From assembly GCF_022678625.1 (NCBI RefSeq), contig NZ_JALBYQ010000001.1, positions 124,001-188,000 on the forward strand: a stretch of 64,000 bases of DNA. Direction: 5' to 3'. The position numbers and the translations under genes are program-made. This document shows positions 17,145 through 26,514 of this stretch, one piece after another. Source of the stretch: Aliiroseovarius subalbicans (GTDB lineage: Bacteria; Pseudomonadota; Alphaproteobacteria; Rhodobacterales; Rhodobacteraceae). The number at the start of each line of letters is the position of its first letter. Position 1 is the stretch's first letter. Below the pieces are notes generated by a model that was not told the DNA's origin, did not search any database, and saw only the letters and a list, made by a program, of their open reading frames with translations.

Positions 17145-17581
17145 GGCGCCTTTTGCGCGCGCTGCCGGGCGATGTTGCTGTCGCGGTCATTCACGCCCAG
17201 AAGCGAGGCAATCATGCGCATCAGCGCGTCTTCTTCATCCGCGCGCGCGCCGTCGACCAGCACGACCTCCCAAGCTGCCTCGACCACGCTTTCGCGGTCC
17301 TCGTAAGGCACGGCTTCTTTGATGGCGCGGGTGAAACGCACGGTATCGGGCGCGGTTTCCTCGAACAGCTCGGCGCTGTGGCGCAACTCGTTCGCCTCAT
17401 CGGCGCTCAGGTCATAACGTGCGCGCAAGATGCGTTCGATCCGTTCGACCTCGATATGGGCATAGTCGCCATCCGACCGCGCGATACGCACCAAAAGCGC
17501 GCTCAGCGCCAGTTTGGCGTCGTGATCGGGAAGCGGGTCGGGCGTGGCGCCGGTCAGGCGCTGAAGAAGCGATGCAAACAT
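17141..17581 (-). CDS. TerB-like protein
   Basis: 146-residue all-helical protein of the tellurite-resistance TerB family. The motif pattern LALSALLVRIARSDGDY...EVERIERIL and DGARADEEDALMRMIASLLGV is typical of the metal-binding TerB fold, with acidic residues that bind divalent ions in characterised members. It is cytoplasmic and complete. No other ter operon genes are in the window, so tellurite resistance should not be assumed. It is translationally coupled to the PhnD-like gene downstream and is a paralogue of the protein at 17923-18366. Confidence 0.75.
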   Translation of the reverse strand: MFASLLQRLTGATPDPLPDHDAKLALSALLVRIARSDGDYAHIEVERIERILRARYDLSADEANELRHSAELFEETAPDTVRFTRAIKEAVPYEDRESVVEAAWEVVLVDGARADEEDALMRMIASLLGVNDRDSNIARQRAQKAP

Positions 17582-17614
17582 GAAAACCGATATAGGGGCT
17601 AAGGCGGGAATTGC

Positions 17615-17908
17615 CTAGCCGTCATAGCCTTCGACGATGACGATATCACCCTCCGACACCGGATCGCGCAACGCCTTGGCGGCCTGGTATTCTGGGCTGT
17701 TGTAACACTCCAGCGCCACCTGGTAAGAGGGAAACTCGATCACAACATTGCGCGAGCGTGACGTGCCCTCGGGGTTTTCGAACTGCCCGCCACGGATCAG
17801 AAACCTTGCGCCGAACTTGTCGAAGGCGACCGCGTTGGCCGCCACGTATTTCTTATATGCGTCCAGGTCGTGCACATCGACCCGCCCAATCCAGTATCCT
17901 TTGGTCAT
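17615..17908 (-). CDS. DUF1330 family protein
   Basis: 97-residue small cytoplasmic protein of DUF1330, a dimeric alpha/beta barrel (ferredoxin-like) family of unknown function. Features are the N-terminal MTKGYWIGRVDV strand, GARFLIRGG, VVIEFPSYQVALECYNSPEYQ and a C-terminal VEGYDG. AAGGAC precedes the ATG at 17908. A paralogue of identical length with the same KGYWI, GARFL and HSPEYQ-type positions lies at 32349-32642. It sits between two TerB-like genes on the same strand. Confidence 0.85.
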   Translation of the reverse strand: MTKGYWIGRVDVHDLDAYKKYVAANAVAFDKFGARFLIRGGQFENPEGTSRSRNVVIEFPSYQVALECYNSPEYQAAKALRDPVSEGDIVIVEGYDG

Positions 17909-17922
17909 GTCTTGTCCTTTTC

Positions 17923-18366
17923 TCAGCCGATTCCGTTGTGGTGCTGCCGGATTTCCTCTGCCCTGTCAGCGTCAATGCCCAAGGCCGTGGCGACATCGCC
18001 CAGGAATGCCTCTTCCTCGGGTTTTAGTACCCGGTCGGCCAGGCTGACCTGCCACAAGCCGTCCAACAAGCGTGCGCGTTCGGCGTGGTCGACATTGGCC
18101 TGCACCATGGCGGTAAAGTCGGCGGTGTCAGGCGCCTGGGCCTCAAGCTTTTCGCAGGTGGCGCGGGCCTTGGCGGCCTCGACCGGGTTCAGCCCCTGGT
18201 CACGCCCCAAAAGCGCGTCTATGCGGGCGATTTCCTCGACCGCGTAATGCTGGTCGGCCTTGGCCAGCCGCACCAAAAGCGCGCCGACCGCCAACTGCGC
18301 GTCCAGCGCGGGCAGGGGCTCTTCGGCCCTGCGGCTGCGCAGGCGTTTGAAAAAGTCGTTGATCAT
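17923..18366 (-). CDS. TerB-like protein
   Basis: 147-residue helical TerB-family protein with the same layout as the one at 17141-17581: LAVGALLVRLAKADQHYAVEEIARIDALL, then DGLWQVSLADRVLKPEEEAFLGDVATALGI. The acidic positions of the second helix pair are conserved, consistent with metal binding. It precedes the DUF1330 gene by only 14 bases and is likely co-transcribed with it. The function is unknown; duplication of the TerB gene around a DUF1330 gene is the notable point. Confidence 0.75.
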   Translation of the reverse strand: MINDFFKRLRSRRAEEPLPALDAQLAVGALLVRLAKADQHYAVEEIARIDALLGRDQGLNPVEAAKARATCEKLEAQAPDTADFTAMVQANVDHAERARLLDGLWQVSLADRVLKPEEEAFLGDVATALGIDADRAEEIRQHHNGIG

Positions 18367-18453
18367 GGCGTTCCCGGTTGCTTTGGAAGGAGCCTAGCGA
18401 CGCCGGCCCGCACGGGCAAGCGCGCCGGGGCGGGCGTGGGATCACACATGGGC

Positions 18454-20097
18454 TTACACCAGGCGTTCGACCTCGATCGCGGCACGAACGAAATCGGCGA
18501 ACAGCGGGTGCGGCTCGAACGGTTTCGACTTCAGCTCCGGGTGGAACTGCACGCCGATGAACCACGGATGGTCGGCCCATTCGACGATCTCGGGCAGACG
18601 CCCGTCAGGGGACATCCCGGAGAATTGCAGCCCCTTGGCCTCAAGCGCCTCGCGATACTTGGTGTCGACCTCATACCGGTGGCGATGGCGCTCTTCGATC
18701 GTGGTGCCGCCATAGATGCGCGCCACGTTCGAGCCTTCGGCCAGTGTCGCATTATAGGCGCCCAAACGCATCGTGCCGCCCTTGTCGTCGCCCACTTTGC
18801 GTTTCACGGTGTAATTGCCCTGCACCCATTCCTTCAGGTGGTAAACCACGGGTTCAAAACGCTTTTCACCGGCCTCGTGATCAAATTCCTCGGATCCGGC
18901 CTCGGGCATCCCGGCCACGTTGCGGGCGGCTTCGATCACCGCCAACTGCATGCCCAGGCAGATGCCCAGATAGGGGATCTTGCGGGTGCGGGCGAACTCG
19001 GCCGCCTTGATCTTGCCTTCCGTGCCACGTTCGCCGAAACCGCCGGGCACCAGGATGGCGTGGAAGCCTTCCAGATGTGGCGCGGGGTCGACGGTGTCGA
19101 ACACTTCGGCATCGACCCATTCGACGTTGACCTTCACCCGGTTGGCCATGCCACCGTGGGTCAGCGCTTCCTTGATCGACTTGTAGGCGTCCTCAAGCTG
19201 CACGTATTTGCCGACGATGGCGATGTTCACCTCGCCCTCGGCATGGTGAATACGGTCTTCCACGTCCTGCCACCGGCTCAGGTTCGGCTTCGGCGCCGGG
19301 TTGATCTGGAACGCATCCAGCACGGCCTGATCCAACCCGACATTGTGATAGGCCATGGGTGCCTCATAGATCGACTTGAGGTCATAGGCCGGAATGACCG
19401 CTTCCTGCCGCACGTTGCAAAACAGGCCAATCTTGGCGCGTTCCTTGTCCGGAATCGGATGTTCCGACCGGCAGACCAGGATATCCGGCGCGATGCCGAT
19501 CGAGCGCAGTTCCTTCACGCTGTGTTGCGTCGGTTTCGTCTTCAGCTCGCCCGAGGCCGCCAGGTAGGGCAGCAGCGTGAGGTGCATGAAAATGCACTGG
19601 CCGGGCGCCTTGTCCTGGCTGAACTGGCGGATCGCTTCAAAAAAGGGCAGGGCTTCGATGTCGCCCACGGTGCCGCCGATCTCGCACAGCATGAAGTCGA
19701 CCTCATCATCACCGATGTTGATGAAATCCTTGATCTCGTTGGTGACGTGGGGAATGACCTGGATCGTCTTTCCCAGGTAGTCGCCGCGCCGTTCCTTCTC
19801 CAACACGTCCGAATAAATTCGACCCGAGGAGACCGAATCCGTCTTGCGCGCCGCCACGCCGGTGAAGCGTTCATAATGGCCAAGGTCCAGGTCGGTTTCG
19901 GCGCCATCGTCGGTCACGAACACCTCGCCGTGTTCAAACGGACTCATCGTGCCGGGGTCGACGTTCAGGTAAGGGTCAAGCTTGCGCAGGCGAACCGAAA
20001 AGCCGCGCGCCTGCAAAAGCGCGCCCAACGCGGCCGAGGTCAGGCCTTTGCCAAGGGATGAAACAACGCCGCCGGTGATGAAGATATATCGTGCCAT
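18454..20097 (-). CDS. pyrG: CTP synthase
   Basis: Makes CTP from UTP, ATP and glutamine. 547 residues, full length. The N-terminal synthetase domain (about 1-267) opens with [21 protein letters not shown] containing the P-loop, and carries [20 protein letters not shown] and [11 protein letters not shown]. The C-terminal class I amidotransferase domain has GICLGMQ (catalytic cysteine) and HPE near the end (VQFHPELKS). It is separated from secG upstream by about 190 bases; this head-to-tail secG-pyrG order is common in alphaproteobacteria. The start ATG at 20097 is set by the conserved [10 protein letters not shown]. Confidence 0.97.
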   Translation of the reverse strand: MARYIFITGGVVSSLGKGLTSAALGALLQARGFSVRLRKLDPYLNVDPGTMSPFEHGEVFVTDDGAETDLDLGHYERFTGVAARKTDSVSSGRIYSDVLEKERRGDYLGKTIQVIPHVTNEIKDFINIGDDEVDFMLCEIGGTVGDIEALPFFEAIRQFSQDKAPGQCIFMHLTLLPYLAASGELKTKPTQHSVKELRSIGIAPDILVCRSEHPIPDKERAKIGLFCNVRQEAVIPAYDLKSIYEAPMAYHNVGLDQAVLDAFQINPAPKPNLSRWQDVEDRIHHAEGEVNIAIVGKYVQLEDAYKSIKEALTHGGMANRVKVNVEWVDAEVFDTVDPAPHLEGFHAILVPGGFGERGTEGKIKAAEFARTRKIPYLGICLGMQLAVIEAARNVAGMPEAGSEEFDHEAGEKRFEPVVYHLKEWVQGNYTVKRKVGDDKGGTMRLGAYNATLAEGSNVARIYGGTTIEERHRHRYEVDTKYREALEAKGLQFSGMSPDGRLPEIVEWADHPWFIGVQFHPELKSKPFEPHPLFADFVRAAIEVERLV

Positions 20098-20289
20098 TTG
20101 GTTGGCTGCCCCCGTTTTGTTTGACCAGTGAATTTGGTCTTGTCAGGCCTGCGATTCGGCGAAAACCGTTAACGTCCGAATCCGTATCCCACGGGAGTTA
20201 AGACATAACGGAAAAGCACTGCCCGCGCAACCGGACCGCAACATGATGGGGCGAAAAAATCGCCCTGCTCAAGGTATTGTAGCTGTGGA

Positions 20290-20661
20290 TCAGTCCGCGC
20301 GCGGCGGGGTCAGGCTGTCGTCGCCCAGAACCGGCGGCAGAAGGTCGGTCACATCCGGAGTGACCGGGGCCGTTTCTTCGGTTGCCGGAACGCCGCTACC
20401 CAGGGCATCGACGACCGAGGTATCGGACGAATTGCGCGCCGCCAGGATGGTCAGCGAGATCGACGTGACCAGAAACGCGATGGCGAAGATCCAGGTGACC
20501 TTGCCCAGGGCCGTGGCTGCGCCACGTGACGACATCACGCCACCGCCGCCACCACCACCGCCGCCAATGCCAAGGCCACCGCCCTCAGAGCGCTGAAGCA
20601 GCACGACACCGATCAGGGCCAGGGCCAGGATCAGGTGAATGACGAGGAGGACGTTTTCCAT
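20290..20661 (-). CDS. secG: Preprotein translocase subunit SecG
   Basis: 123-residue inner-membrane subunit that assists SecYE during protein export. It has two membrane segments (about 1-20 MENVLLVIHLILALALIGVV and about 50-72) flanking the conserved LLQRSEGGGLG loop. The loop continues into an uninterrupted run of nine glycines, longer than usual and encoded by a GGN repeat that could slip. The C-terminal 50 residues are Pro/Thr/Asp-rich and probably disordered. I start at the ATG at 20661, where the conserved N terminus begins. Confidence 0.92.
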   Translation of the reverse strand: MENVLLVIHLILALALIGVVLLQRSEGGGLGIGGGGGGGGGVMSSRGAATALGKVTWIFAIAFLVTSISLTILAARNSSDTSVVDALGSGVPATEETAPVTPDVTDLLPPVLGDDSLTPPRAD

Positions 20662-20861
20662 TGCGCGGTTCCGTGGTGTTGATCTGATGGGCTTATCTAG
20701 GGGCTTGTCGCAAAACCCGCAACCCCAAAGGCGCGGCCTGTTGCGCGACGGCTTTCGCGACGAAACCACGCAATCGCACCTTGTTATGTGAAATAGGTGT
20801 TCCCCCCCGGCCGCCCGGCGGCTATACGGGCGCGGGTTTTCTTTGCTGTCAGGAATAGAAC

Positions 20862-22157
20862 ATGGCCAACGTTGTCGTCGTAGGCGCCCAGTGGGGCGAC
20901 GAAGGAAAAGGCAAGATCGTGGACTGGTTGTCCGAACGCGCCGATGTGATCGCGCGCTTTCAGGGCGGCCACAATGCCGGGCACACGCTGGTCATTGACG
21001 GCAAGGTCTACAAGCTTCACGCGCTGCCCTCGGGCGTGGTGCGCGGCGGCAAGCTTTCGGTCATCGGCAATGGCGTGGTGCTGGACCCTTGGCACCTGCT
21101 GAGCGAGATCGAGACAATCCGCGGGCAAGGCGTTGAAATCACGCCTGAAACGCTGATGATCGCTGAGAACACGCCGCTGATCCTGCCGTTCCACGGCGAA
21201 TTGGACCGCGCGCGGGAAGAGGCCGCCTCGAAGGGCACCAAGATCGGCACCACCGGGCGCGGCATTGGTCCGTGTTACGAAGACAAGGTCGGGCGCCGGG
21301 TGATCCGGGTTGCGGACCTGTCAGACGACGCAACGCTTGAAGCCCGCGTGGACCGGGCGCTGCAACACCATGACCCGATGCGCAAAGGGCTGGGGGTCGA
21401 GCCGATTGATCGCGATGCGCTGATTGCCAAGCTGAAGGCGATCGCGCCGGAGATTTTGAAATTCGCAGCCCCGGTCTGGAAAGTGCTGAACGAAAAGCGC
21501 AAGGCGGGCAAACGCATCCTGTTCGAAGGCGCCCAGGGCGCGCTTCTGGATATCGATTTCGGTACTTATCCGTTCGTGACCTCGTCCAATGTGATCGCGG
21601 GACAGGCGGCGACCGGCACCGGGATCGGCCCGGGTGGCATCGACTATGTGCTGGGCATCGTGAAGGCCTATACCACCCGCGTTGGCGAAGGCCCGTTCCC
21701 GACCGAGCTGGACGATGACGACGGTCAGCGTCTGGGCGAACGTGGTCACGAATTTGGCACCACCACCGGGCGCAAGCGCCGCTGTGGCTGGTTCGACGCC
21801 TGCCTGGTGCGCCAGACCTGCGCCACTTCCGGCGTGAACGGCATTTCGCTGACCAAGCTCGACGTGCTGGACGGGTTCAAAGAGCTGAAGATCTGCGTCG
21901 GCTATGAGCTGGACGGGGAAATCCTGGATTACCTGCCCACTGCCGCCGACCAACAGGCGCGGGTGCGGCCAGTCTATGAGACGATGGACGGCTGGGACGA
22001 AACCACCGAAGGTGCGCGCAGCTGGGCCGATCTGCCCGCCAACGCGATCAAATACGTGCGCCGGGTCGAGGAACTGATCGACTGCCCGGTGGCGCTTCTG
22101 TCGACCTCGCCCGAGCGCGAAGACACGATCCTGGTGACCGACCCGTTCGCCGACTAA
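20862..22157 (+). CDS. purA: Adenylosuccinate synthetase
   Basis: Converts IMP and aspartate, with GTP, to adenylosuccinate in AMP synthesis. 431 residues, normal. The N terminus holds the GTP-binding [11 protein letters not shown] loop. The IMP-contact NAGHT is followed by [41 protein letters not shown] and the [14 protein letters not shown] region near the C-terminal third. AGGAA lies upstream of the ATG at 20862. Divergent from secG; a DUF2842 gene follows 30 bases after the stop, probably in the same transcript. Confidence 0.97.
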   Translation: MANVVVVGAQWGDEGKGKIVDWLSERADVIARFQGGHNAGHTLVIDGKVYKLHALPSGVVRGGKLSVIGNGVVLDPWHLLSEIETIRGQGVEITPETLMIAENTPLILPFHGELDRAREEAASKGTKIGTTGRGIGPCYEDKVGRRVIRVADLSDDATLEARVDRALQHHDPMRKGLGVEPIDRDALIAKLKAIAPEILKFAAPVWKVLNEKRKAGKRILFEGAQGALLDIDFGTYPFVTSSNVIAGQAATGTGIGPGGIDYVLGIVKAYTTRVGEGPFPTELDDDDGQRLGERGHEFGTTTGRKRRCGWFDACLVRQTCATSGVNGISLTKLDVLDGFKELKICVGYELDGEILDYLPTAADQQARVRPVYETMDGWDETTEGARSWADLPANAIKYVRRVEELIDCPVALLSTSPEREDTILVTDPFAD

Positions 22158-22187
22158 GCTTGCACCGATCTGCCGAAAGGGACCTTC

Positions 22188-22460
22188 ATGGCGCTATCTT
22201 ACAAAGCCCGCAAACGCTGGTCGCTGGTGATCCTTGTGATCGGCCTGCCGATTTACATCATTCTGGCGGTGGGCATCGTGGCCTTGTTCGAACGCCCGCC
22301 TATTCTGGTTGAGCTGGGCATCTATGTCGGCCTGGGATTCCTGTGGATCATGCCGTTCAAGAAGGTGTTCATCGGCGTCGGGAAACCAGACCCGGACGCG
22401 GATCCGCGCAGCTATCCGCATGATCCCGCCGGGAAATACGGGTTGGACGACGATAGTTGA
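22188..22460 (+). CDS. DUF2842 membrane protein
   Basis: 90-residue protein of DUF2842, a small alphaproteobacterial family. A basic N terminus (MALSYKARKRW) is followed by two hydrophobic spans (about 12-34 and 42-60) and a short Asp/Pro-rich cytoplasmic tail (KPDPDADPRSYPHDPAGKYGLDD). Function unknown. AAAGGG precedes the ATG. Its proximity to purA is conserved among Rhodobacterales as far as I recall, but no functional link is visible. Confidence 0.85.
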   Translation: MALSYKARKRWSLVILVIGLPIYIILAVGIVALFERPPILVELGIYVGLGFLWIMPFKKVFIGVGKPDPDADPRSYPHDPAGKYGLDDDS

Positions 22461-22649
22461 CACAGCGGTGTCGCTGGCGCGACGCGGTATGCCGCGCAGC
22501 CCCTGAGGCTGCTCAGGCGGGTTCTGGCCGCACGCGGGCTGTTCTAAGTCCAACCTTACGGTTTACCGCCAGCGCCCGCCCAAGATTTCCCATCGGGGGC
22601 AGAAGAAATCGAGTGCGCTGTGGGCCCCTCTTTGGGATGCGCCTTGCCT

Positions 22650-22679
22650 AAAAAAAAAGGGGCCCGTCAGGGCCCCTTT
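22650..22679 (-). terminator. Intrinsic terminator of the acidic-protein gene
   Basis: Perfect stem AAAGGGGCCC/GGGCCCCTTT with a 4-base loop; on the minus strand it is followed by nine T residues. It lies 22 bases after the stop of the gene at 22701-24800. Confidence 0.9.
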
Positions 22680-22700
22680 GCACTCGTACAAAACAAAAGA

Positions 22701-24800
22701 TCAGGCGCTTTCACGCCGCACCTCAGGGTCCGAGCGGGTGGCTTCGGTGATCACGAACTGACCACGCTTGATCTTCTTGAACCGCCCTTCGCGCAGGAGT
22801 TTACCAAAGGCACGCAGGCCCTCTTCGCGTGAAAAGGTGCCTTCGGGATCATAGGCCAGGACCTGTTTCATGATCTGCGGGCGGGCGAAATGCGGCCTGC
22901 CTTCGACCTGGGTCGCAAAGGCTGCGGCGGCTTCAAGCAGTTCGCTCATGCTCTCCGCGCCGCGTTGTTCGGCATAGGTGGCAAAGTCGTCACTGTTGTC
23001 AGGCATCTCGACCTGTGCTTCGGCCTCGGCTTGTTCGGCCTCCAACGCCAGATTGCCCTTGGTCACACGGCGCGGGCGCACCACGGCGGGGGACTGTGCA
23101 TCCGCTTCGGCCTCAGGGGCATCGATGCGTTGTTCCGAGACCAGCATCAGCGGCGCCAGGCGGCGCGATGCGTGCTTGTCTCCGTTTCCACCCAACCGAC
23201 GCGGCCGCACCACGCGGGCAAGATCGCCGCGATAGGATTCGGTGTCGTCGTCGTCGGGTGTTTCCCCGGCCTCGTCATCGGCGCGCTTGGCTTGAACCGC
23301 GGCTTTCAGATGGGCGATGGCCGAGCGGCGACGGCTGACTTCCGTGCTTTCCATCTTGGTGTTGGTTTCTGCCAGGATGCGATCAACGGCGACGTCGCTT
23401 TCGTCAAAACCCGCGTCTTCGAAGGCGGGCCGTTGGCCAGTTTGTTCGTCTTCATCAGTCGCGTCGCGCTCGACCTCGGCCAGTTCGGCCATCAGGTCGG
23501 CTTCCTCCTCGGGGGTCAGCAAGCTGTCTTCGTTGTCTTGCTTTTCAACAGGCTCCAGATCGGCGCGTTTGACCTTCACAACACGGGCGATGGCGACGGG
23601 GCGAGGGGTGTCGTCCTCGGCAAAGACGTTTTCGTCTTCCTCGTCGGCGATTGCATCAATGTCGTCACCCAGAGCGATGTCGTCGTCTTCGTCGATCTCA
23701 TCTGCCAGGGCGCTCTCGTCGACCTGTTCGTCTTCGGCAACCAGTCCGGCGAGGACCGAGTCGATCGCGTCATCTTTTTCCGTTTTTGCGACGAATTCTT
23801 CTTCGGCTTCATCTGCGACCGGGGCCTCGTCGGAAATCGAGCCCAGAAGTGCGGCCAGGGTGGCATCATCGCCATCGGCTTCGTCTTCATAGGTCTCGTC
23901 ATAGGCCGCGTCGTCTGCTTCCGCGTCGTCCAAAGCGTCCGAGATCGCCTCGACCTCGTCATCCAGTTGCGCGTCGTCGGTGTCGAAATCGGCCTCAGGG
24001 GCGTTGTCGATCTCGGCTTCAATCGCATTGTCCGATTCGATCTCGGCCTCGTCCTCCTCCTCGGCGCGCAAATCGTCGGCGTCCGGTTCGTCGGCGTCAG
24101 TCAGATCCGAGTCATCCAGATCATCGGTGTCCAGATCGTCTTCTTCCAAGCGATCCGGAGCCATTTCGGCATCATCCGGAACAGCGTCGAATTCGGCTTG
24201 GGAGTCGGTGTTGATCTCGGCTTTCGCATCGACCTGGACATCGTCCAGCGAGGCTTCCGCGTCAGCGAAGAAAGCATCCGCGTGCTGGTCCTCGACATAC
24301 TCACCCGTATGGTCTTCGTGCCCCCGATCCACCACGGCGCGGATGCGCTGCAACTTGGCGGCAATGGAATCGGCTGGCATGTCATCCGTAGGCAAGTCGC
24401 CGGAATCCAAAGCTTTTTCAGTGCTTTCAATGGGTTCTGCCGGGGTGAAGGTGGCAGCGGCTTCAGTCGGAGCCTCAACCTGGTCCAGCAGGGTTTCCCC
24501 TGGGATCAGCGTGGCGGCGGCGGGTTTGATGCGGGGCGCGTCGGCATCGGCCTGGCGCAGAACAACTTCGTCGTTCTCGACACGGGCTTCGACACGCTTG
24601 TGAATTTCACGTTCAGCGATCCGGTGCAGCATTTCGGCATCCGGCGTCGGCGGCTCGGCTCCGAAGTAGCGATCATCGGCCGCCAGATCGCGGAAATACT
24701 CCGCGATGGACTTCATCGTGTTGAAAGGTTCGTCAAACCCTTCGAGCGTGCACGAAAAAGTGCCGTATGATACAGTGAGAATCTTACTCGTGCTCACCAT
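22701..24800 (-). CDS. Large acidic protein of unknown function, conserved ends
   Basis: 699 residues in three parts. The N terminus (about 1-85, MVSTSKILTVSYGTFSCTLE then a SIAEYFRDLAADDRYFGAEPPTPD stretch) is ordered and resembles a segment conserved in Rhodobacterales. The middle (about 120-560) is extremely rich in Asp, Glu and Ala, with many DDxDxxD-like tandem stretches, and is probably disordered. The C-terminal ~100 residues (SMSELLEAAAAFATQVEGRP through AFGKLLREGRFKKIKRGQFV) look like a compact helical domain with a basic end. Relatives are sometimes labelled CheA or lipoprotein, but I see no histidine-kinase domain or signal peptide. A strong terminator follows; function unknown. 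Confidence 0.85.
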   Translation of the reverse strand: MVSTSKILTVSYGTFSCTLEGFDEPFNTMKSIAEYFRDLAADDRYFGAEPPTPDAEMLHRIAEREIHKRVEARVENDEVVLRQADADAPRIKPAAATLIPGETLLDQVEAPTEAAATFTPAEPIESTEKALDSGDLPTDDMPADSIAAKLQRIRAVVDRGHEDHTGEYVEDQHADAFFADAEASLDDVQVDAKAEINTDSQAEFDAVPDDAEMAPDRLEEDDLDTDDLDDSDLTDADEPDADDLRAEEEDEAEIESDNAIEAEIDNAPEADFDTDDAQLDDEVEAISDALDDAEADDAAYDETYEDEADGDDATLAALLGSISDEAPVADEAEEEFVAKTEKDDAIDSVLAGLVAEDEQVDESALADEIDEDDDIALGDDIDAIADEEDENVFAEDDTPRPVAIARVVKVKRADLEPVEKQDNEDSLLTPEEEADLMAELAEVERDATDEDEQTGQRPAFEDAGFDESDVAVDRILAETNTKMESTEVSRRRSAIAHLKAAVQAKRADDEAGETPDDDDTESYRGDLARVVRPRRLGGNGDKHASRRLAPLMLVSEQRIDAPEAEADAQSPAVVRPRRVTKGNLALEAEQAEAEAQVEMPDNSDDFATYAEQRGAESMSELLEAAAAFATQVEGRPHFARPQIMKQVLAYDPEGTFSREEGLRAFGKLLREGRFKKIKRGQFVITEATRSDPEVRRESA

Positions 24801-24941
24801 GGTTAACTCGCTTTCTCCCCCGATCCAGCAACAGTGTGTTTACCATGTATTGGTTCGAAATTTGGAACAGAACCGGGATATTGGCGGTATTTTTTCTGGG
24901 CGGGAATGTGTCAAGTTTCCAAAATGGAGACAATAACGAGG

Positions 24942-25607
24942 ATGAAACCGGATTTTTTGCCATTTTACGAAACAGTAACCCTTGTTGGTGGGGGGGAGTG
25001 TAGCCACGCGATCCTTGACGAAGTGTTGACGCTTGCGCCGATTCTGGTAGCGGCGGATGGCGGGGCGGATCGAGCGCTGGCCTGTGGGCATGTCCCGCAG
25101 CGCGTAGTGGGCGATCTGGATTCCCTTTCGCAGACTGCGCGTGAGGCGCTGGGCGCCGATCGGCTGCAACGGATCGAGGAACAGGACAGTACCGATTTCG
25201 ACAAAGCGCTGCGCTCGCTCGGCGCGCCTCTGGTGCTGGGTGTCGGTTTCCTGGGTGGACGGCTGGATCACGAACTGGCCTGCCTGAATGCCCTGGTGCG
25301 CCACGCGGATCGCAAATGCATTCTGGTGGGGGAACAGGACATCTGTTTTCACGTGCCCAGGGAAATCGTGTTGGAGCTGCCCGAAGGCACGCGCGTGTCG
25401 CTGTTTCCGCTGGCCGGGCTGCGCGCGACGCTTCACGGGCTGCGTTGGTCGTTTGACGACCTGCAGCTGGCGCCGTGGGACCGGGTTGGCACATCGAACG
25501 AGGTGGCGGACGGCCCGGTGCGGCTGCGCTTTGACCGCCCGGGCATGGTGGTGATCTTGCCGCGGGCCGCGCTTGGGGCGGCGATCAGGGCGCTGGAGGC
25601 GGCGTGA
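24942..25607 (+). CDS. Thiamine pyrophosphokinase
   Basis: 221-residue cytoplasmic enzyme that converts thiamine and ATP to thiamine diphosphate. Family motifs are present: VTLVGGGECS, VAADGGADRAL, RVVGDLDSLS, QDSTDFDKAL and GFLGGRLDHELACLNAL, which together form the ATP/Mg2+ and thiamine site. I start at the ATG at 24942 (MKPDFLPFYE) because homologues begin near there; a GGAG lies 12 bases upstream, and an ATG six codons earlier has no site. The 3' end overlaps the convergent transporter gene by 23 bases. Confidence 0.9.
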   Translation: MKPDFLPFYETVTLVGGGECSHAILDEVLTLAPILVAADGGADRALACGHVPQRVVGDLDSLSQTAREALGADRLQRIEEQDSTDFDKALRSLGAPLVLGVGFLGGRLDHELACLNALVRHADRKCILVGEQDICFHVPREIVLELPEGTRVSLFPLAGLRATLHGLRWSFDDLQLAPWDRVGTSNEVADGPVRLRFDRPGMVVILPRAALGAAIRALEAA

Positions 25608-26481
25608 CGCGAACGTTGCGTTCACGGGCGATGACGTAAAGCCCGGCGGCGATGGTGACGGCGATGCCAAGGGTGGCCAGCCCGTTGGGCAAATCGCGAA
25701 ACACCAGCCAGCCGATGATCGTGGCAAAGGGAATTTCCAGGTATTGCATCGGGGCGAGCGTGGCTGCGGGGGCAAAGCGCAGGCTCCAGGTCATCAGGAG
25801 GTGGGCCATCGTGCCAAGGGTGCCAAGCGCGATCAGGAGCGCCCAGTCCCGTGCGCCGGGCAGGATGATCCCGGTGTCGGGGACAAGCAGGATCGCGACC
25901 GGGATCAGCACGGCGCTGCCCATCAAGCCCGAGATGGCCTGAAGGCTGATCGGGTCTACGTCCTTGGCCATCTGACGTGTGACCAGCATGAACAGGGCAA
26001 AAACGACGGCCACGCCCAGGGGCAAGAGCGCGGGCGGGCCGACGGCGGCGAAATTGGGCTGGATCACCAGAAGCGTACCCAGAAAGCCGACGATGGCGGC
26101 GCCAAGCCGGTGTGGGCCGACCGTTTCCCCCAGCACGTATTTGCCCAGAAGCAGCATGAGGAAGGGCATGACGAAGGCGATGGCGATGGCATCGGCAATG
26201 GGCAGGTATCTGAGCGCTGTGAACATCATCCCGATGCCCGCGATGTGCAAAAGCGTGCGGATTACAGTGAGTTTCAGAAGCCGCGGGGTCAGGGCCAGAC
26301 TGCGCTGGCTGAACGCGACGATGGGCAGCAGGATCAGCGCCTGAATTCCGAAGCGCACAACCAGAAGCTGGTTCAGTGGCATGTGTCCGCCCAGAACTTT
26401 GGCGATACTGTCGCCCATCGGGGCGAGCAGGCAAAAGCCGAGCATCAGGAGAATGCCGAGCAGGGGGCGGTCATGGGTCAT
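25585..26481 (-). CDS. EamA/DMT-family transporter
   Basis: 298-residue inner-membrane protein with ten hydrophobic segments arranged as two EamA repeats of five (about 1-140 and 150-290), typical of drug/metabolite exporters. The repeat 1 signature is MPLNQLLVVRFGIQALILLP; the repeat 2 equivalent is LEIPFATIIGWLVF. The substrate cannot be read from sequence. The ATG at 26481 has no good purine box. Its 5' side is unusual: 33 bases upstream ends a 134-base structured element with a T-tract (26515-26648), which may be its leader. The 3' end overlaps thiamine pyrophosphokinase by 23 bases. Confidence 0.9.
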   Translation of the reverse strand: MTHDRPLLGILLMLGFCLLAPMGDSIAKVLGGHMPLNQLLVVRFGIQALILLPIVAFSQRSLALTPRLLKLTVIRTLLHIAGIGMMFTALRYLPIADAIAIAFVMPFLMLLLGKYVLGETVGPHRLGAAIVGFLGTLLVIQPNFAAVGPPALLPLGVAVVFALFMLVTRQMAKDVDPISLQAISGLMGSAVLIPVAILLVPDTGIILPGARDWALLIALGTLGTMAHLLMTWSLRFAPAATLAPMQYLEIPFATIIGWLVFRDLPNGLATLGIAVTIAAGLYVIARERNVRVTPPPAP

Positions 26482-26514
26482 CGCCGGAGCCTAGCCTGCC
26501 GCTCGCGTTTCAAA

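Noticed and set aside
18085-20061. 658-codon open frame on the plus strand opposite pyrG
   Set aside because: It is an antisense shadow of a full-length CTP synthase. The translation is His/Arg/Val-rich with no family resemblance.
20245-20265. GGGCGA-AAAAA-TCGCCC hairpin downstream of secG
   Set aside because: On the minus strand no T-run follows the stem, so it is not a convincing terminator.
22890-24770. 626-codon open frame on the plus strand opposite the acidic-protein gene
   Set aside because: It exists because GAC/GAG/GCC-rich codons read in reverse give few stops. The product is an unnatural Val/Phe/Gly-rich string with no ribosome binding site, and the minus-strand gene has a terminator and conserved ends.
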